Assembly: GCF_024363565.1 (NCBI RefSeq)
Contig: NZ_JAJEKE010000019.1
Location: 1-64,000 of the forward strand
Reading direction: 5' to 3'
Source of the DNA: Lutispora saccharofermentans
GTDB lineage: Bacteria > Bacillota > Clostridia > Lutisporales > Lutisporaceae
Length of the DNA stretch: 64,000 nucleotides
The notes under the pieces are model-generated. The model had not been told where the DNA came from. It saw only the letters and a list, made by a program, of their open reading frames with translations, and did not search any database. Position 1 is the first letter of the stretch; each line of letters begins with the position of its first letter. Both the position numbers and the translations under genes were made by a program. Below, in pieces: positions 49,827-58,480 of the stretch.

Positions 49827-51152
49827 ATGATGATACTTATGGAACACGGAACAATTATTACGGTAAATCCAGCAGATGATATTCTCACTGACGGTTGGAT
49901 CTTGGTGGAAAATGGCCATATTGTCGGTATTGGCACCGGTGATTACGACGGTCGAACAGAGCCGAATCGACGCATCTGCGCAAAAAACAAGGCCATACTT
50001 CCCGGCATTGTGGACTACCATACGCATGTGTGCGGCTCGTTGTTCAAGGCTTTGACGGAAGATATGGCGAATGGATTTTACAGGTTGGCACTTCCCATGG
50101 AGGATGTGCTCACACCCGATGCAACTTACACTATGAGCATGCTTGGCATTCTTGAGGCGGTTAAGGGTGGTGTTACATGTATCAACGACATGTATCATTA
50201 TATGGATGATACGGCAAAGGCCGTTGCCGATATGGGCATCCGCGGTGTGCTGGCGCACAAGATCATTGAGCGCAATCTGTCGCGGCTATGCGATTTAGAT
50301 TATACACTGCTGCCTGAGGAAGGACAGCGACGGCTGGAGGCAGGCGTACGCCTGGTGGAAAAATGGCACAATACCTACGGTGGTCGTATTTTGTGCAAGC
50401 TGGGGCCGCATGCGGTAGATACAATATCTATCCCGCTGGCCAAGAAGATTGTCGCTGAGGGCGAGCGCCTCGGAGTTGGTTTTCATATACATGTAGCACA
50501 GAAGATGCAGGAGGTTTCTTTTGTACGTGAAACTTACGGCTTGACGCCCGTGGAATACTTGTGCGAAACTGGGCTGATGCGGACAGATACTGTCGCAGCG
50601 CATTGCAAGTTTGTTACAAAGCGGGATATTGAACTGCTGCGTAAAGGCGGAGTAACTTTTGCACATTGCGGTGAAACCTCCGGTAAGCGTGGTGCACTGC
50701 CGCCCATGAAGGATATTATCGACGGCGGAGCACGATTTGTATTCGGTACGGACTGGGTTACGACCGATCCTTGGACTAACATGCGCATCACGATCATTGC
50801 TGACCGGTTGCTTGGTTGCACAATTGACGATATGAATGCACGACTGGCCCTGCGAAAATCGACTATTGAGCCTGCACAAGCCCTTGGGATCGATTCACGT
50901 GTCGGCTCGCTTGAAGTGGGCAAAGAGGCGGACATCATCATGCTGGATATGAATACCGCCAATATGACACCTGTATTTGACGACCCTGTTACTACCATAG
51001 TCTACAACGCCAATCGCCACGACGTTGTGTTTGTGATGGTGCAAGGCGACATTCTCATGGAGGATCGTGTTTTATTGAAGCAGGACGAGCAGGCGATCCT
51101 GCGTGAAGGACAGGAGACTGCTGATGCGCTCTATCGCCAACATCACCGCTAA
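49827..51152 (+). CDS. Atz/Trz-type amidohydrolase (cytosine/guanine deaminase-like)
   Basis: The 441-residue metal-dependent hydrolase has the HxH metal site in VDYHTHV, His in GFHIHVAQKMQE, His in VAAHCKF and the Asp in FGTDWVTTDP, the order of the ATZ/TRZ, SsnA and S-adenosylhomocysteine deaminase group. The C-terminus has the typical small beta-domain (VGSLEVGKEADIIMLDM). It probably deaminates or dechlorinates a purine- or pterin-like compound brought in by the AbgT protein. Ribosome binding site AAAGGAG precedes ATG. It ends four bases before the right direct repeat of the island. Confidence 0.9.
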   Translation: MMILMEHGTIITVNPADDILTDGWILVENGHIVGIGTGDYDGRTEPNRRICAKNKAILPGIVDYHTHVCGSLFKALTEDMANGFYRLALPMEDVLTPDATYTMSMLGILEAVKGGVTCINDMYHYMDDTAKAVADMGIRGVLAHKIIERNLSRLCDLDYTLLPEEGQRRLEAGVRLVEKWHNTYGGRILCKLGPHAVDTISIPLAKKIVAEGERLGVGFHIHVAQKMQEVSFVRETYGLTPVEYLCETGLMRTDTVAAHCKFVTKRDIELLRKGGVTFAHCGETSGKRGALPPMKDIIDGGARFVFGTDWVTTDPWTNMRITIIADRLLGCTIDDMNARLALRKSTIEPAQALGIDSRVGSLEVGKEADIIMLDMNTANMTPVFDDPVTTIVYNANRHDVVFVMVQGDILMEDRVLLKQDEQAILREGQETADALYRQHHR

Positions 51153-51155
51153 AAC

Positions 51156-51170
51156 ATAGAAAGCAGTGGG
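51156..51170. repeat. Right 15-bp direct repeat bounding the AbgT island
   Basis: ATAGAAAGCAGTGGG, identical to 46887-46901. Here it is the left arm of the complete convergent terminator at 51161-51184. Confidence 0.75.
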
Positions 51171-51184
51171 AATCCCCACTGCTT
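51161..51184. terminator. Convergent terminator before the CofE-like gene
   Basis: AAGCAGTGGG pairs with CCCACTGCTT around AATC. It lies between the plus-strand amidohydrolase and minus-strand CofE-like gene. It probably once separated corA from the CofE-like gene, before the island came between them. Confidence 0.8.
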
Positions 51185-51191
51185 CTCGCTT

Positions 51192-52382
51192 CTACTTTGT
51201 ATAGTTATCAAAATAGCCCTGGATGTATATGATGGGCGTGCCCTTGTCTCCGCTGCCGGAGGTGAGGTCGCAAAGGGAACCGATAAGGTCTGTGAGCCTT
51301 CTCGGAGTGGTGCCTTGAGTTTCCATTTTGCCCTTTAGATCTGTTTCCTTATTCTTTATATATTCTGATATGGCCTTCTTCAATTCTTCGCCCTTTAAAT
51401 GGGCGAAATTGTTATCTGCTATATATTTCAGCTTGATCTCATTGGGTGTGCCCTCAAGGCCGGATGTATACCCGGGAGAAACTACTGGGTCGGCCAGCTC
51501 CCATATTTTGCCCACCGGATCTTTGAAGGCTCCGTCCCCATAGACCATGACTTCAACCTTCTTGCCTGTTTTCTCAAAAAGCATCTCCTGTATTCTTTCA
51601 ACTATAGGCTGGCAATCCCTGGGGAAAAGCTTGATGCTGTTCTCCGTAGCTTTATTGGAGCCCAATAAGCCGTATTCGTCATTGTACCCGCTGCCGTCTA
51701 TTGAGGCAGTCAGAATATCCTCCAGGCCATAGATTTTTTCTCCCCCGTTTTCCTTGAGAATCCTCTTGGTCCTTGCCCTTGTGTGGATATCGCAGGCAAG
51801 CACGCTTTTGGTATAATTCAATATGGTCTTGGGATCGTTGGAGAATATTATCTCGCATTCCACATCATATTCTTCTGCTATGGATTTGTAATACTCTATA
51901 TAATCAACACCTGTAAAAGTATGCTTGTTGTAACCGAAATAGTCTCTAAATTCCTTTTCAGTCAGCACATCGGTCCAAGGATTTACTCCTTTTACGTCTA
52001 AAACATTGATATCCACCAAATTGTTGCCCACCTCATCGGACGGATAACTGAACATGAGAACAATTCTCTTTGCACCCTTTGCTATGCCTCTCAAGCATAT
52101 GGCAAAGCGATTTCGGCTAAGAATAGGGAAAATCACACCGACAGTGTCGTCGCCGAATTTTGCATGTATATCCTTGGCGATGGCATCAATGCCTGCGTAA
52201 TTGCCCTGGGCTCGGGCTACTACAGATTCGGTCACTGCCAACACATCTTTATCAAAGATGGGAAAGCCTTCCGCTTCTGAAGCCTTCAATACGGCATCCA
52301 CAGCAATAGACGGAATATCATCGCCTTGCATTATTATCGGAGTGCGAAGACCACGAACTATAGTCCCAACCGTTCTTTCCAT
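51192..52382 (-). CDS. CofE-like (coenzyme F420 gamma-glutamyl ligase family) protein
   Basis: The 396-residue protein matches the F420-0:L-glutamate ligase family: early LRTPIIMQGDDI, DKDVLAVTESVVARAQGNY, DIHTRARTKRILKENGGEKI and GDGAFKDPVGKIWELADPVV. CofE adds glutamate to F420-0 in archaea and actinobacteria. Clostridia generally do not make F420, and no cofC/D/G/H is present here. A different amide ligation is therefore likely. It is longer than archaeal CofE (about 250 residues). ATG at 52382 follows GGGGAGATTTGGA. A divergent LysR gene 122 bases upstream is a likely regulator. Confidence 0.82.
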   Translation of the reverse strand: MERTVGTIVRGLRTPIIMQGDDIPSIAVDAVLKASEAEGFPIFDKDVLAVTESVVARAQGNYAGIDAIAKDIHAKFGDDTVGVIFPILSRNRFAICLRGIAKGAKRIVLMFSYPSDEVGNNLVDINVLDVKGVNPWTDVLTEKEFRDYFGYNKHTFTGVDYIEYYKSIAEEYDVECEIIFSNDPKTILNYTKSVLACDIHTRARTKRILKENGGEKIYGLEDILTASIDGSGYNDEYGLLGSNKATENSIKLFPRDCQPIVERIQEMLFEKTGKKVEVMVYGDGAFKDPVGKIWELADPVVSPGYTSGLEGTPNEIKLKYIADNNFAHLKGEELKKAISEYIKNKETDLKGKMETQGTTPRRLTDLIGSLCDLTSGSGDKGTPIIYIQGYFDNYTK

Positions 52383-52504
52383 TCCAAATCTCCCCTTAAT
52401 TTTGTTCTAACTGTTAATATGCATTCTATACTTGTACTATATACTATTATGTGATATAAGTAAAATAAATATCTTTTATAATAGATATAAGGAGAAGTTA
52501 TATT

Positions 52505-53386
52505 ATGGTCAAGCTGGAGCTATACAGGATTTTTTGCGAGGTGGCAAAACAAAAAAGCCTTTCGAAGGCTGCATCCATACTTTTTATGACTCAACCTGCC
52601 GTGAGCCAGTCCATAATGCAGCTCGAGAGGGAGCTGGGGCTCAGGCTTTTTACACGGACCTCCAGGGGGGTAATGCTTACAAATGAAGGCAGCATGCTGT
52701 TTGAGTATATAAATTCCGCCATCAACCTTATTTCCAAAGGTGAAGAAAAGCTGGATGAATGGAAAAACCTATCATCAGGAGAATTGAAGATTGGAGTGGG
52801 AGACACCATTTCCCGCTGCTTCCTGCTGCCTTATCTGGAGAAATTCCACAAAGCCTATTCTAATATAAAGCTTAAAATAATAAACAGCACCACTTTAGAG
52901 CTCTGTGCATTGGTAAAATCGGGGGAAATCGATATCGCCATATGCAATTTGCCCATAGAAGATCCTGCCTTAGAGATCATACAAGCCATGGACATACATG
53001 ATATATTTGTCTGCGGAGAAGCATACAGAGATAAGCTCTTGGAGCCTATGAGCCTGGAGGAATTAAATCATTTCCCCCTCATACTTCTGGAGCCGAAATC
53101 AAACTCACGAAGGTACGTGGAAAGGTATTTCCTGTCAAAGGGCGTGACAATAAAACCTGAGATCGAGCTTGGCTCTCATGATCTATTGCTGGAGTTCTCC
53201 AGGATAAATCTCGGCATATCCTGCGTGATAAAAGAATTTTCTCAGGAGTATTTGAAGAAAGAAATACTGTTTGAAGTAAGCTTAGAGGAAAGCATCCCAA
53301 AGAGGAGCATAGGCATTTGCTTTTTAAAAAGCGTATCCTTGTCCCCCACATCGGCAAAGTTTGTCCAAATTCTCAAAAATGTATAG
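52505..53386 (+). CDS. LysR-family transcriptional regulator
   Basis: The 293-residue protein has a typical HTH (YRIFCEVAKQKSLSKAASIL, MTQPAVSQSIMQLE) and effector domain (GELKIGVGDTISRCFLLPYL). The ATG follows AAGGAGAAGTTATATT. It is divergent from the CofE-like gene and probably regulates it. The effector is unknown. Confidence 0.93.
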   Translation: MVKLELYRIFCEVAKQKSLSKAASILFMTQPAVSQSIMQLERELGLRLFTRTSRGVMLTNEGSMLFEYINSAINLISKGEEKLDEWKNLSSGELKIGVGDTISRCFLLPYLEKFHKAYSNIKLKIINSTTLELCALVKSGEIDIAICNLPIEDPALEIIQAMDIHDIFVCGEAYRDKLLEPMSLEELNHFPLILLEPKSNSRRYVERYFLSKGVTIKPEIELGSHDLLLEFSRINLGISCVIKEFSQEYLKKEILFEVSLEESIPKRSIGICFLKSVSLSPTSAKFVQILKNV

Positions 53387-53503
53387 TTTTTCAATCGACA
53401 GGATATTTTTTTCTGGTTGTGGTACAATATATATATAATGAGAAACATCATTGATTTCAAAATCATGATGGCTAGAAGTGTTTTAATTATAGGAGGACGG
53501 TTC

Positions 53504-53707
53504 ATGAAGGTAGGAACAGTAAAATGGTTTAATTCGGAGAAGGGTTACGGCTTTATAGAAGTTGAAGGCGAGAAGGATGTTTTCGTTCATTATAAAGCAA
53601 TACAGAGCGAGGACGCTCATAAGAACTTAACGGAAGGGGAAAAGGTGCAGTTCGAAATAGAACAAGGACCCAAAGGACCCCAAGCAGCTAATGTTGTTAA
53701 GATCTAA
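53504..53707 (+). CDS. Cold-shock protein (CSD)
   Basis: The 67-residue OB-fold protein binds single-stranded nucleic acid. It has both RNA-binding motifs, [10 protein letters not shown] (RNP1-like) and VFVHYKAIQ (RNP2-like). ATG 53504 follows AGGAGGACGGTTC. A longer in-frame start at 53417 lacks a ribosome binding site and lies in what should be the 5' leader; long leaders are typical of cold-shock genes. A TATAAT at 53434-53439 is the probable -10. Confidence 0.96.
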   Translation: MKVGTVKWFNSEKGYGFIEVEGEKDVFVHYKAIQSEDAHKNLTEGEKVQFEIEQGPKGPQAANVVKI

Positions 53708-53720
53708 GATATAAATGACA

Positions 53721-53748
53721 AAAGCCACCTTCATGCAGGTGGCTTTTA
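53721..53748 (+). terminator. Terminator of the cold-shock gene
   Basis: AAAGCCACCT and AGGTGGCTTT form a perfect 10-bp stem with a six-base loop and a T-rich end. Confidence 0.9.
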
Positions 53749-53886
53749 ACTTTAAATTGCCTTCGGAGCTACTGCCATCTCCGGCTTCTGTAAGACTTGA
53801 ATAGTACTGTCAAGTGCGGAAATATAACTGTTTAGGGGGTATGTCCGATTATAGGAGAAAAATAAAGTAAAAGGGAGACTATGGTG

Positions 53887-54423
53887 ATGAAAAAGAATTA
53901 TAAAATGAAGAAGACGATATCTATGAAGCAGTTTATTACTGAGTTTGGAGAGGATATGACCAAGCCAATGAAGAAAAAGCTGCTGGAGCTTTGGCCGAGG
54001 TGCATCCTGACAAGGGATGAAAAAAGCAATATTCTTGACTTAAAGCATGTGGAGCATATTCAGTATGATTGCAATTCCGGCGACAAGGATGGCTCGGAGA
54101 CGGGAAAGAAGGAATACGCATACGGCCAGTTTATAATAGATGACGGGGCTTTGTATTTTTCGGAAAAGTGTTTGGAAAGCGATACGGTCATGCAGATGCC
54201 GGCGGTAGATGCAATATTTGACTCTTTAAAGGGTGAAGAGATGTATTTTGATGACGGCGTCAGAGCTAAAAAAGTAGATGATGATAATATCGACTATGTG
54301 ATAGACAGTATATTGAAAGTTTGCCCTGCCATGTCCCAGGCTCATCTGGACATTATTTCAAAATACTGTTCAACGGATGATTTCAACAACAAAAATACAA
54401 ATATAAAAGATTATCATCTATAG
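53887..54423 (+). CDS. Conserved-looking protein of unknown function
   Basis: The roughly 178-residue acidic protein has no signal peptide or membrane helix. It begins with a lysine-rich stretch, has an acidic middle (NSGDKDGSETGKKE) and four or five cysteines (PRCILT, YDCNSG, EKCLES, VCPAM, KYCSTD) without a clear zinc pattern. The start at 53887 gives nine bases from GGGAGA; ATG at 53881 is closer to it. I do not recognise a family. It stands between csp and xth with its own ribosome binding site. Confidence 0.6.
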   Translation: MKKNYKMKKTISMKQFITEFGEDMTKPMKKKLLELWPRCILTRDEKSNILDLKHVEHIQYDCNSGDKDGSETGKKEYAYGQFIIDDGALYFSEKCLESDTVMQMPAVDAIFDSLKGEEMYFDDGVRAKKVDDDNIDYVIDSILKVCPAMSQAHLDIISKYCSTDDFNNKNTNIKDYHL

Positions 54424-54501
54424 CTTTAAATCATGAAGGGATTAATGTTATACTGAAGCAGAGAAAATATATTTAAGACAAGCTTATTGTGGAGGAATTG
54501 T

Positions 54502-55257
54502 ATGAAACTGATTTCTTGGAATGTAAATGGCCTCAGGGCCTGTGTAGGCAAGGGATTCCTGGAGTATTTCAGAGATGAGGATGCGGATATTTTCTGCATT
54601 CAGGAGACAAAGCTGCAGCAGGATCAGATAGTCATGGATATTTCCGGGTATGAGCAGTATTGGAATTATGCATTGAAAAAAGGCTATTCCGGTACGGCTG
54701 TTTTTACGAAGAAAAAGCCTTTAGACGTTAAGTACGGCATCGGAATGGACGAGCATGACCAGGAGGGACGAGCTATTACCCTGGAATATGAGGATTTCTA
54801 TCTTGTTACCGCCTACATACCCAATTCCCAAAGAGAGCTGGCAAGGCTTGATTACAGAATGAAATGGGAGGATGATTTCAGAAGATATCTGATGGAGCTG
54901 GACAGGGTAAAGCCCGTAATACTTTGCGGTGACTTGAATGTAGCTCACAAGGAAATAGATTTGAAGAACCCTAAATCCAACAGGAGGAATGCAGGCTTTA
55001 CCGATGAGGAAAGGGAGAAGATGACTAAATTGCTGGATTCAGGCTTCATAGACTCATTCCGCCATTTTTATCCCGATAAAGAGGGAGCTTATTCCTGGTG
55101 GTCCTATATGGGCAACGCAAGAGCCAAAAACGTGGGATGGAGAATTGACTATTTTATTGTTTCGGAGAGATTAAAGGAAAGCATGAAGGATGCAGAAATA
55201 CACTCACAGGTAATGGGCAGCGATCACTGCCCCGTAGTGCTGGAAATGTGCTTTTGA
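54502..55257 (+). CDS. xth: Exodeoxyribonuclease III / AP endonuclease
   Basis: The 251-residue enzyme cuts at abasic sites in base-excision repair. It has the start MKLISWNVNGLRA, the metal-binding IQETKL, the GDLNVAH motif, the YSWWSY segment and the final catalytic GSDHCPVVLE. ATG 54502 follows GGAGGAATTGT. It converges with the MFS gene, overlapping it by 34 bases at the 3' ends. The ung gene is 42 kb away. Confidence 0.95.
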   Translation: MKLISWNVNGLRACVGKGFLEYFRDEDADIFCIQETKLQQDQIVMDISGYEQYWNYALKKGYSGTAVFTKKKPLDVKYGIGMDEHDQEGRAITLEYEDFYLVTAYIPNSQRELARLDYRMKWEDDFRRYLMELDRVKPVILCGDLNVAHKEIDLKNPKSNRRNAGFTDEEREKMTKLLDSGFIDSFRHFYPDKEGAYSWWSYMGNARAKNVGWRIDYFIVSERLKESMKDAEIHSQVMGSDHCPVVLEMCF

Positions 55258-56561
55258 TTGCACCCTGCTCTTTCGGCACAGTTATATTTTTTAGAAAAGA
55301 CAATCAACAGCATGCCATGGGCAGCGATATATATTATTGCCGCATAGTAATAGGCATCGGCATAACCACCGGAATTATTGAACAAATAAAGCTTTGTGAA
55401 TAGGCCGGCAAATATTTGTGCCGTGCTTTGCATCATGAATACCAGGCTCGCATATAAAGCCCAGGATTTTTTAGGAACAAGCTCCATGGCCAATGAGTTG
55501 ACGATGGGGACGGAAGCATTAGCTAATCCTGCCCTGAAGAACAAAGCCGTTCCGACTATAAATCCTGCTTGGCTGCCGAAGCTATGTCCCTTTGCAAGAA
55601 TGAGCATAAATGGTACAGAAGCCAGGCATAAAGCGGCTGTGGCATATATCTGCCCTATTTTTTTCACAAGCTTGCCCGATGACGCCATAAATACTAATGC
55701 CGATAAATACTGCAGCGTTGCCAGCATCGATACAGCTGCCCTGTTTATACCTATTTTGGTCAGGTATACGGACACATAAGGAGCTATCAGAGAAGCGGCA
55801 AACCTGCTCAGTATTGTGTAAATAAGGAATAGGACGACATATTTGTTTAAAAGCTCCGGCAAACCGGAGCTTTGTTTTTCTTTTGAATGAGAAGCATCAT
55901 GATCCCCAACCGATTCTTTTATGCTGAATGCCGGGATAAGGATCAGAGTGGAGGCTGCTGCAAAAACCATCATTACGATGCGATGCGCATCAATATAGCC
56001 GGAGTAATATCCGAAGCTAAAGGAGCTTATGTCTTGAGTCAATATTTTTGCTGCATTATATGGAATATTCAGCTTTCTTGAAAATAAAAAAACTATCATG
56101 GGTCCGCCTGCAAAGGTTCCTATTATTGTCCCAAGCACGCTGGCACAGGATGCTTTCGTCAGAAAAGAGGTCCGGCTTGTCGCTGCTGTATAGGTGGCTA
56201 TATAGGGAGATAATATTACATCAAATAGTGTAATGCCTGTCATCAGCAAGAACAGGCAGGCGCTTATAAACCATTGATTTTGAACGTAGGATATTGCTGC
56301 AAGGGAAGCCGATGTGATGATGGCTGCAAATATTATTATCTTTTTATAGCCGGTTTTGGGTGCCAATATGGTTATGGATGACGCTGCAAAGGTTGCAACT
56401 CCCATATAAGAAGCCATGCTCTTGGCGATGTCCGGTGATACGGCCATGAGAAATGTGATCAAAGCATCAAATATCAGGCCGGTCATCATTCCTATGAATG
56501 CATATATGACTATATAGATTACACAATTATCATGGTATCTCTTTTCAAATCTGTCCTGCAT
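55224..56561 (-). CDS. MFS transporter
   Basis: The 445-residue protein has 12 predicted membrane helices with a central loop (SHSKEKQSSGL) and the usual 6+6 layout. An acidic-basic motif after the second helix is weak, so the subfamily is unclear; it resembles drug/sugar efflux MFS proteins. The gene follows an ArsR-like regulator gene by 29 bases on the same strand, and regulation by that protein is likely. Its end overlaps xth on the opposite strand. Confidence 0.85.
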   Translation of the reverse strand: MQDRFEKRYHDNCVIYIVIYAFIGMMTGLIFDALITFLMAVSPDIAKSMASYMGVATFAASSITILAPKTGYKKIIIFAAIITSASLAAISYVQNQWFISACLFLLMTGITLFDVILSPYIATYTAATSRTSFLTKASCASVLGTIIGTFAGGPMIVFLFSRKLNIPYNAAKILTQDISSFSFGYYSGYIDAHRIVMMVFAAASTLILIPAFSIKESVGDHDASHSKEKQSSGLPELLNKYVVLFLIYTILSRFAASLIAPYVSVYLTKIGINRAAVSMLATLQYLSALVFMASSGKLVKKIGQIYATAALCLASVPFMLILAKGHSFGSQAGFIVGTALFFRAGLANASVPIVNSLAMELVPKKSWALYASLVFMMQSTAQIFAGLFTKLYLFNNSGGYADAYYYAAIIYIAAHGMLLIVFSKKYNCAERAGCNQKHISSTTGQ

Positions 56562-56590
56562 AATTTCCTCCAGCTATAAACTTATCTATC

Positions 56591-57661
56591 CTATGCCAGT
56601 AAAACTTCTTCAGCGTTTTTTAGCAGCTCTCTTACTATTTCTCTATCTAAGGAATAGTACGCTCTGTTGTTTTTTCTCTCTATGCGCAAAAGATTTAAAT
56701 CGGTCAATGAGGTCAGGTGATAAGACACCGTGGGAGGCGTAAGCTCCAGGGCGGCTGCAAGCTCATATACGTAATGAGGCTTCTTTCCGAGCATTTCAAC
56801 CATCTCAAACCGTTTTTTATCCGACAGAAGCTTTACAAATTTTTGAACCTTTGCTTTTGTGAACATTTTCCTGGGATATTGATCGGTATATATCCCCAGA
56901 TTGACCCAGAGGGTATCATTGTATGGCTTAGTATGGAAAAGCCACGGCCTTATCTGCGTGAAGTAGCTTATATGGATTTTCATCCTTTCATATTTAAAGC
57001 CCGAGAAATTGCCCAGAAACTCTTTGTCAAAATAATTCGGGTCTTCATGCAGCAGTCTTTCATATTTCTCTTTCGTTGATTCTAATTTTATCAATATCTT
57101 ATGCTCTACAGGCTTATAGCATTTCTCATAGAACTGCGTCATGAGAAGGCATAGCCTGGCCTTTATTTCCGATGGATTTTCCACACATTCCATGAGTTTT
57201 TCTTTATCTTCGTCGGTTTTGTCATCCATATCAGAAATCAATTGCCTGATATTGCCGGCTATATGCTGGCAATCGCTCCAGCAAACAAGGCTCTGGCTGG
57301 AATCGTTCTCGCTGTATAATGCCTGCCTGATTATATAGGAAAGCAATTCTTTATCACAGATTTGCTCTATAAAGCGTATCAAATCCTGTGTGGTTTTGAT
57401 GGTTTCGTTTTCCAGAATAATTCTTCCCAATATATGCAGCATGTCTTGCCATTCAAAGAAGTATATCAGCTCATTGCTCATGTATTTAGACAGCTTTGAT
57501 TTCATTTCTTCGATCAACAGCCGAAGCTCCTCTGAAGGGCTGAAATTAAAATCCAGGTAGAATTTATATAAGGACTCTTCGTTTGCTGTAAAATTGAGCG
57601 CATATATGAATTCTACCGGGGGATGAACTGTAAATGTTACCTGTTCCTTGGGAATTTCCAT
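56591..57661 (-). CDS. ArsR-like regulator with long N-terminal domain
   Basis: The 356-residue protein has a C-terminal winged HTH at about 268-345 (SDKKRFEMVEMLGKKPHYVY, ELAAALELTPPTVSYHL) of the ArsR/SmtB type, without cysteine metal-binding motifs. The N-terminal ~260 residues are an uncharacterised mainly helical domain found in some Firmicutes ArsR-like proteins. Start at 57661 has AGGTG six bases upstream. It is co-directional with the MFS gene, 29 bases before it. Confidence 0.82.
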   Translation of the reverse strand: MEIPKEQVTFTVHPPVEFIYALNFTANEESLYKFYLDFNFSPSEELRLLIEEMKSKLSKYMSNELIYFFEWQDMLHILGRIILENETIKTTQDLIRFIEQICDKELLSYIIRQALYSENDSSQSLVCWSDCQHIAGNIRQLISDMDDKTDEDKEKLMECVENPSEIKARLCLLMTQFYEKCYKPVEHKILIKLESTKEKYERLLHEDPNYFDKEFLGNFSGFKYERMKIHISYFTQIRPWLFHTKPYNDTLWVNLGIYTDQYPRKMFTKAKVQKFVKLLSDKKRFEMVEMLGKKPHYVYELAAALELTPPTVSYHLTSLTDLNLLRIERKNNRAYYSLDREIVRELLKNAEEVLLA

Positions 57662-57908
57662 AATCATCACCTCTTAAACTCATAAAACATATTCGTATAG
57701 TAGATGCTTATCTAATACTATGATATATTTGATGGATATGGAAGTCAATAAGATTTTATTAGCATCGATTTAAGCTTTAGATAGATAATATCTATTCAAG
57801 AGAAAAATGCCATTGAGATAAACAATAATTCACCTGTCGTATATGTGTTAGTATAGTAATAGTTAGAAATAGAAGCGATATAGCTGGCTTGAGGAGGAAT
57901 TATAGAAT

Positions 57909-58361
57909 ATGGAGAAAGATGAATTCATAAAAAAAATTAAGGAAACAGCGGAAGGTTATTTTGAAAGAGGAGAATTTTTCTGCTCTGAGGCTGTAGTGAA
58001 GACAATAAACGATGTCCTGGGCAAACCTTTTGACGATAGTGTGACCAAGCTTGCCTCCGGATTCCCTATCGGCATAGGAAAATCAGGCTGTGTTTGCGGT
58101 GCCATAAGCGGCGGCGTCATGGCGTTGGGTATGGCCTATGGCAGAAATCACGGACAGGCGATGAATGAGAAAATGCTTCCCATGTCTGCGGATCTCCATA
58201 ATTATATTAAAGGGGAATACAAAAGCACTTGCTGCAGAGTTATAACCAAAGATTTTGAATTTGCTTCACCGGAAAGGAAAAGGCATTGCGTAAAGATAAC
58301 CGGAAAGGTTGCGGCTTATGTGGCAGAAAAGCTGATTGATGACGGAGAAATCACTTTATAG
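57909..58361 (+). CDS. C_GCAxxG_C_C family protein
   Basis: The 150-residue protein has the ordered cysteines of the C_GCAxxG_C_C family: FFCSEAV, GCVCGAISGG, TCCRVI and HCVKITG. The family is thought to bind a metal or redox centre; its function is not established. GAGGAGGAATTATAGAAT precedes the ATG. A family A repeat begins directly after its stop codon. Confidence 0.85.
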   Translation: MEKDEFIKKIKETAEGYFERGEFFCSEAVVKTINDVLGKPFDDSVTKLASGFPIGIGKSGCVCGAISGGVMALGMAYGRNHGQAMNEKMLPMSADLHNYIKGEYKSTCCRVITKDFEFASPERKRHCVKITGKVAAYVAEKLIDDGEITL

Positions 58362-58362
58362 A

Positions 58363-58424
58363 TTGAACGAGACTTCATTCAGAGGGGGATTCAACCCTCA
58401 CTGAATGTTAGTTCAGTGATAAAA
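58363..58424 (+). repeat. Family A repeat, minimal copy
   Basis: This 62-bp copy contains only the two ends joined: TTGAACGAGACTTCATTCAG, the G-run/C-run hairpin, CTGAATG and GTTAGTTCAGTGATAAAA. It defines the minimal element; larger copies carry additional sequence between CTGAATGTTAG and the last 14 bases. Confidence 0.85.
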
Positions 58425-58434
58425 TATACATTAA

Positions 58435-58476
58435 AAAAAGCAGCTTGGAGGTCTCGGGACTTTCAAACTGCTTTTT
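58435..58476. terminator. Bidirectional terminator
   Basis: AAAAAGCAG and CTGCTTTTT pair perfectly around a 24-base interior with partial pairing. The upstream plus-strand gene and the minus-strand transporter gene converge here. Confidence 0.75.
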
Positions 58477-58480
58477 CGTG

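Noticed and set aside
50295..50879. Minus-strand open frame opposite the amidohydrolase
   Set aside because: It is antisense to the metal-binding motifs; no start signal or domain.
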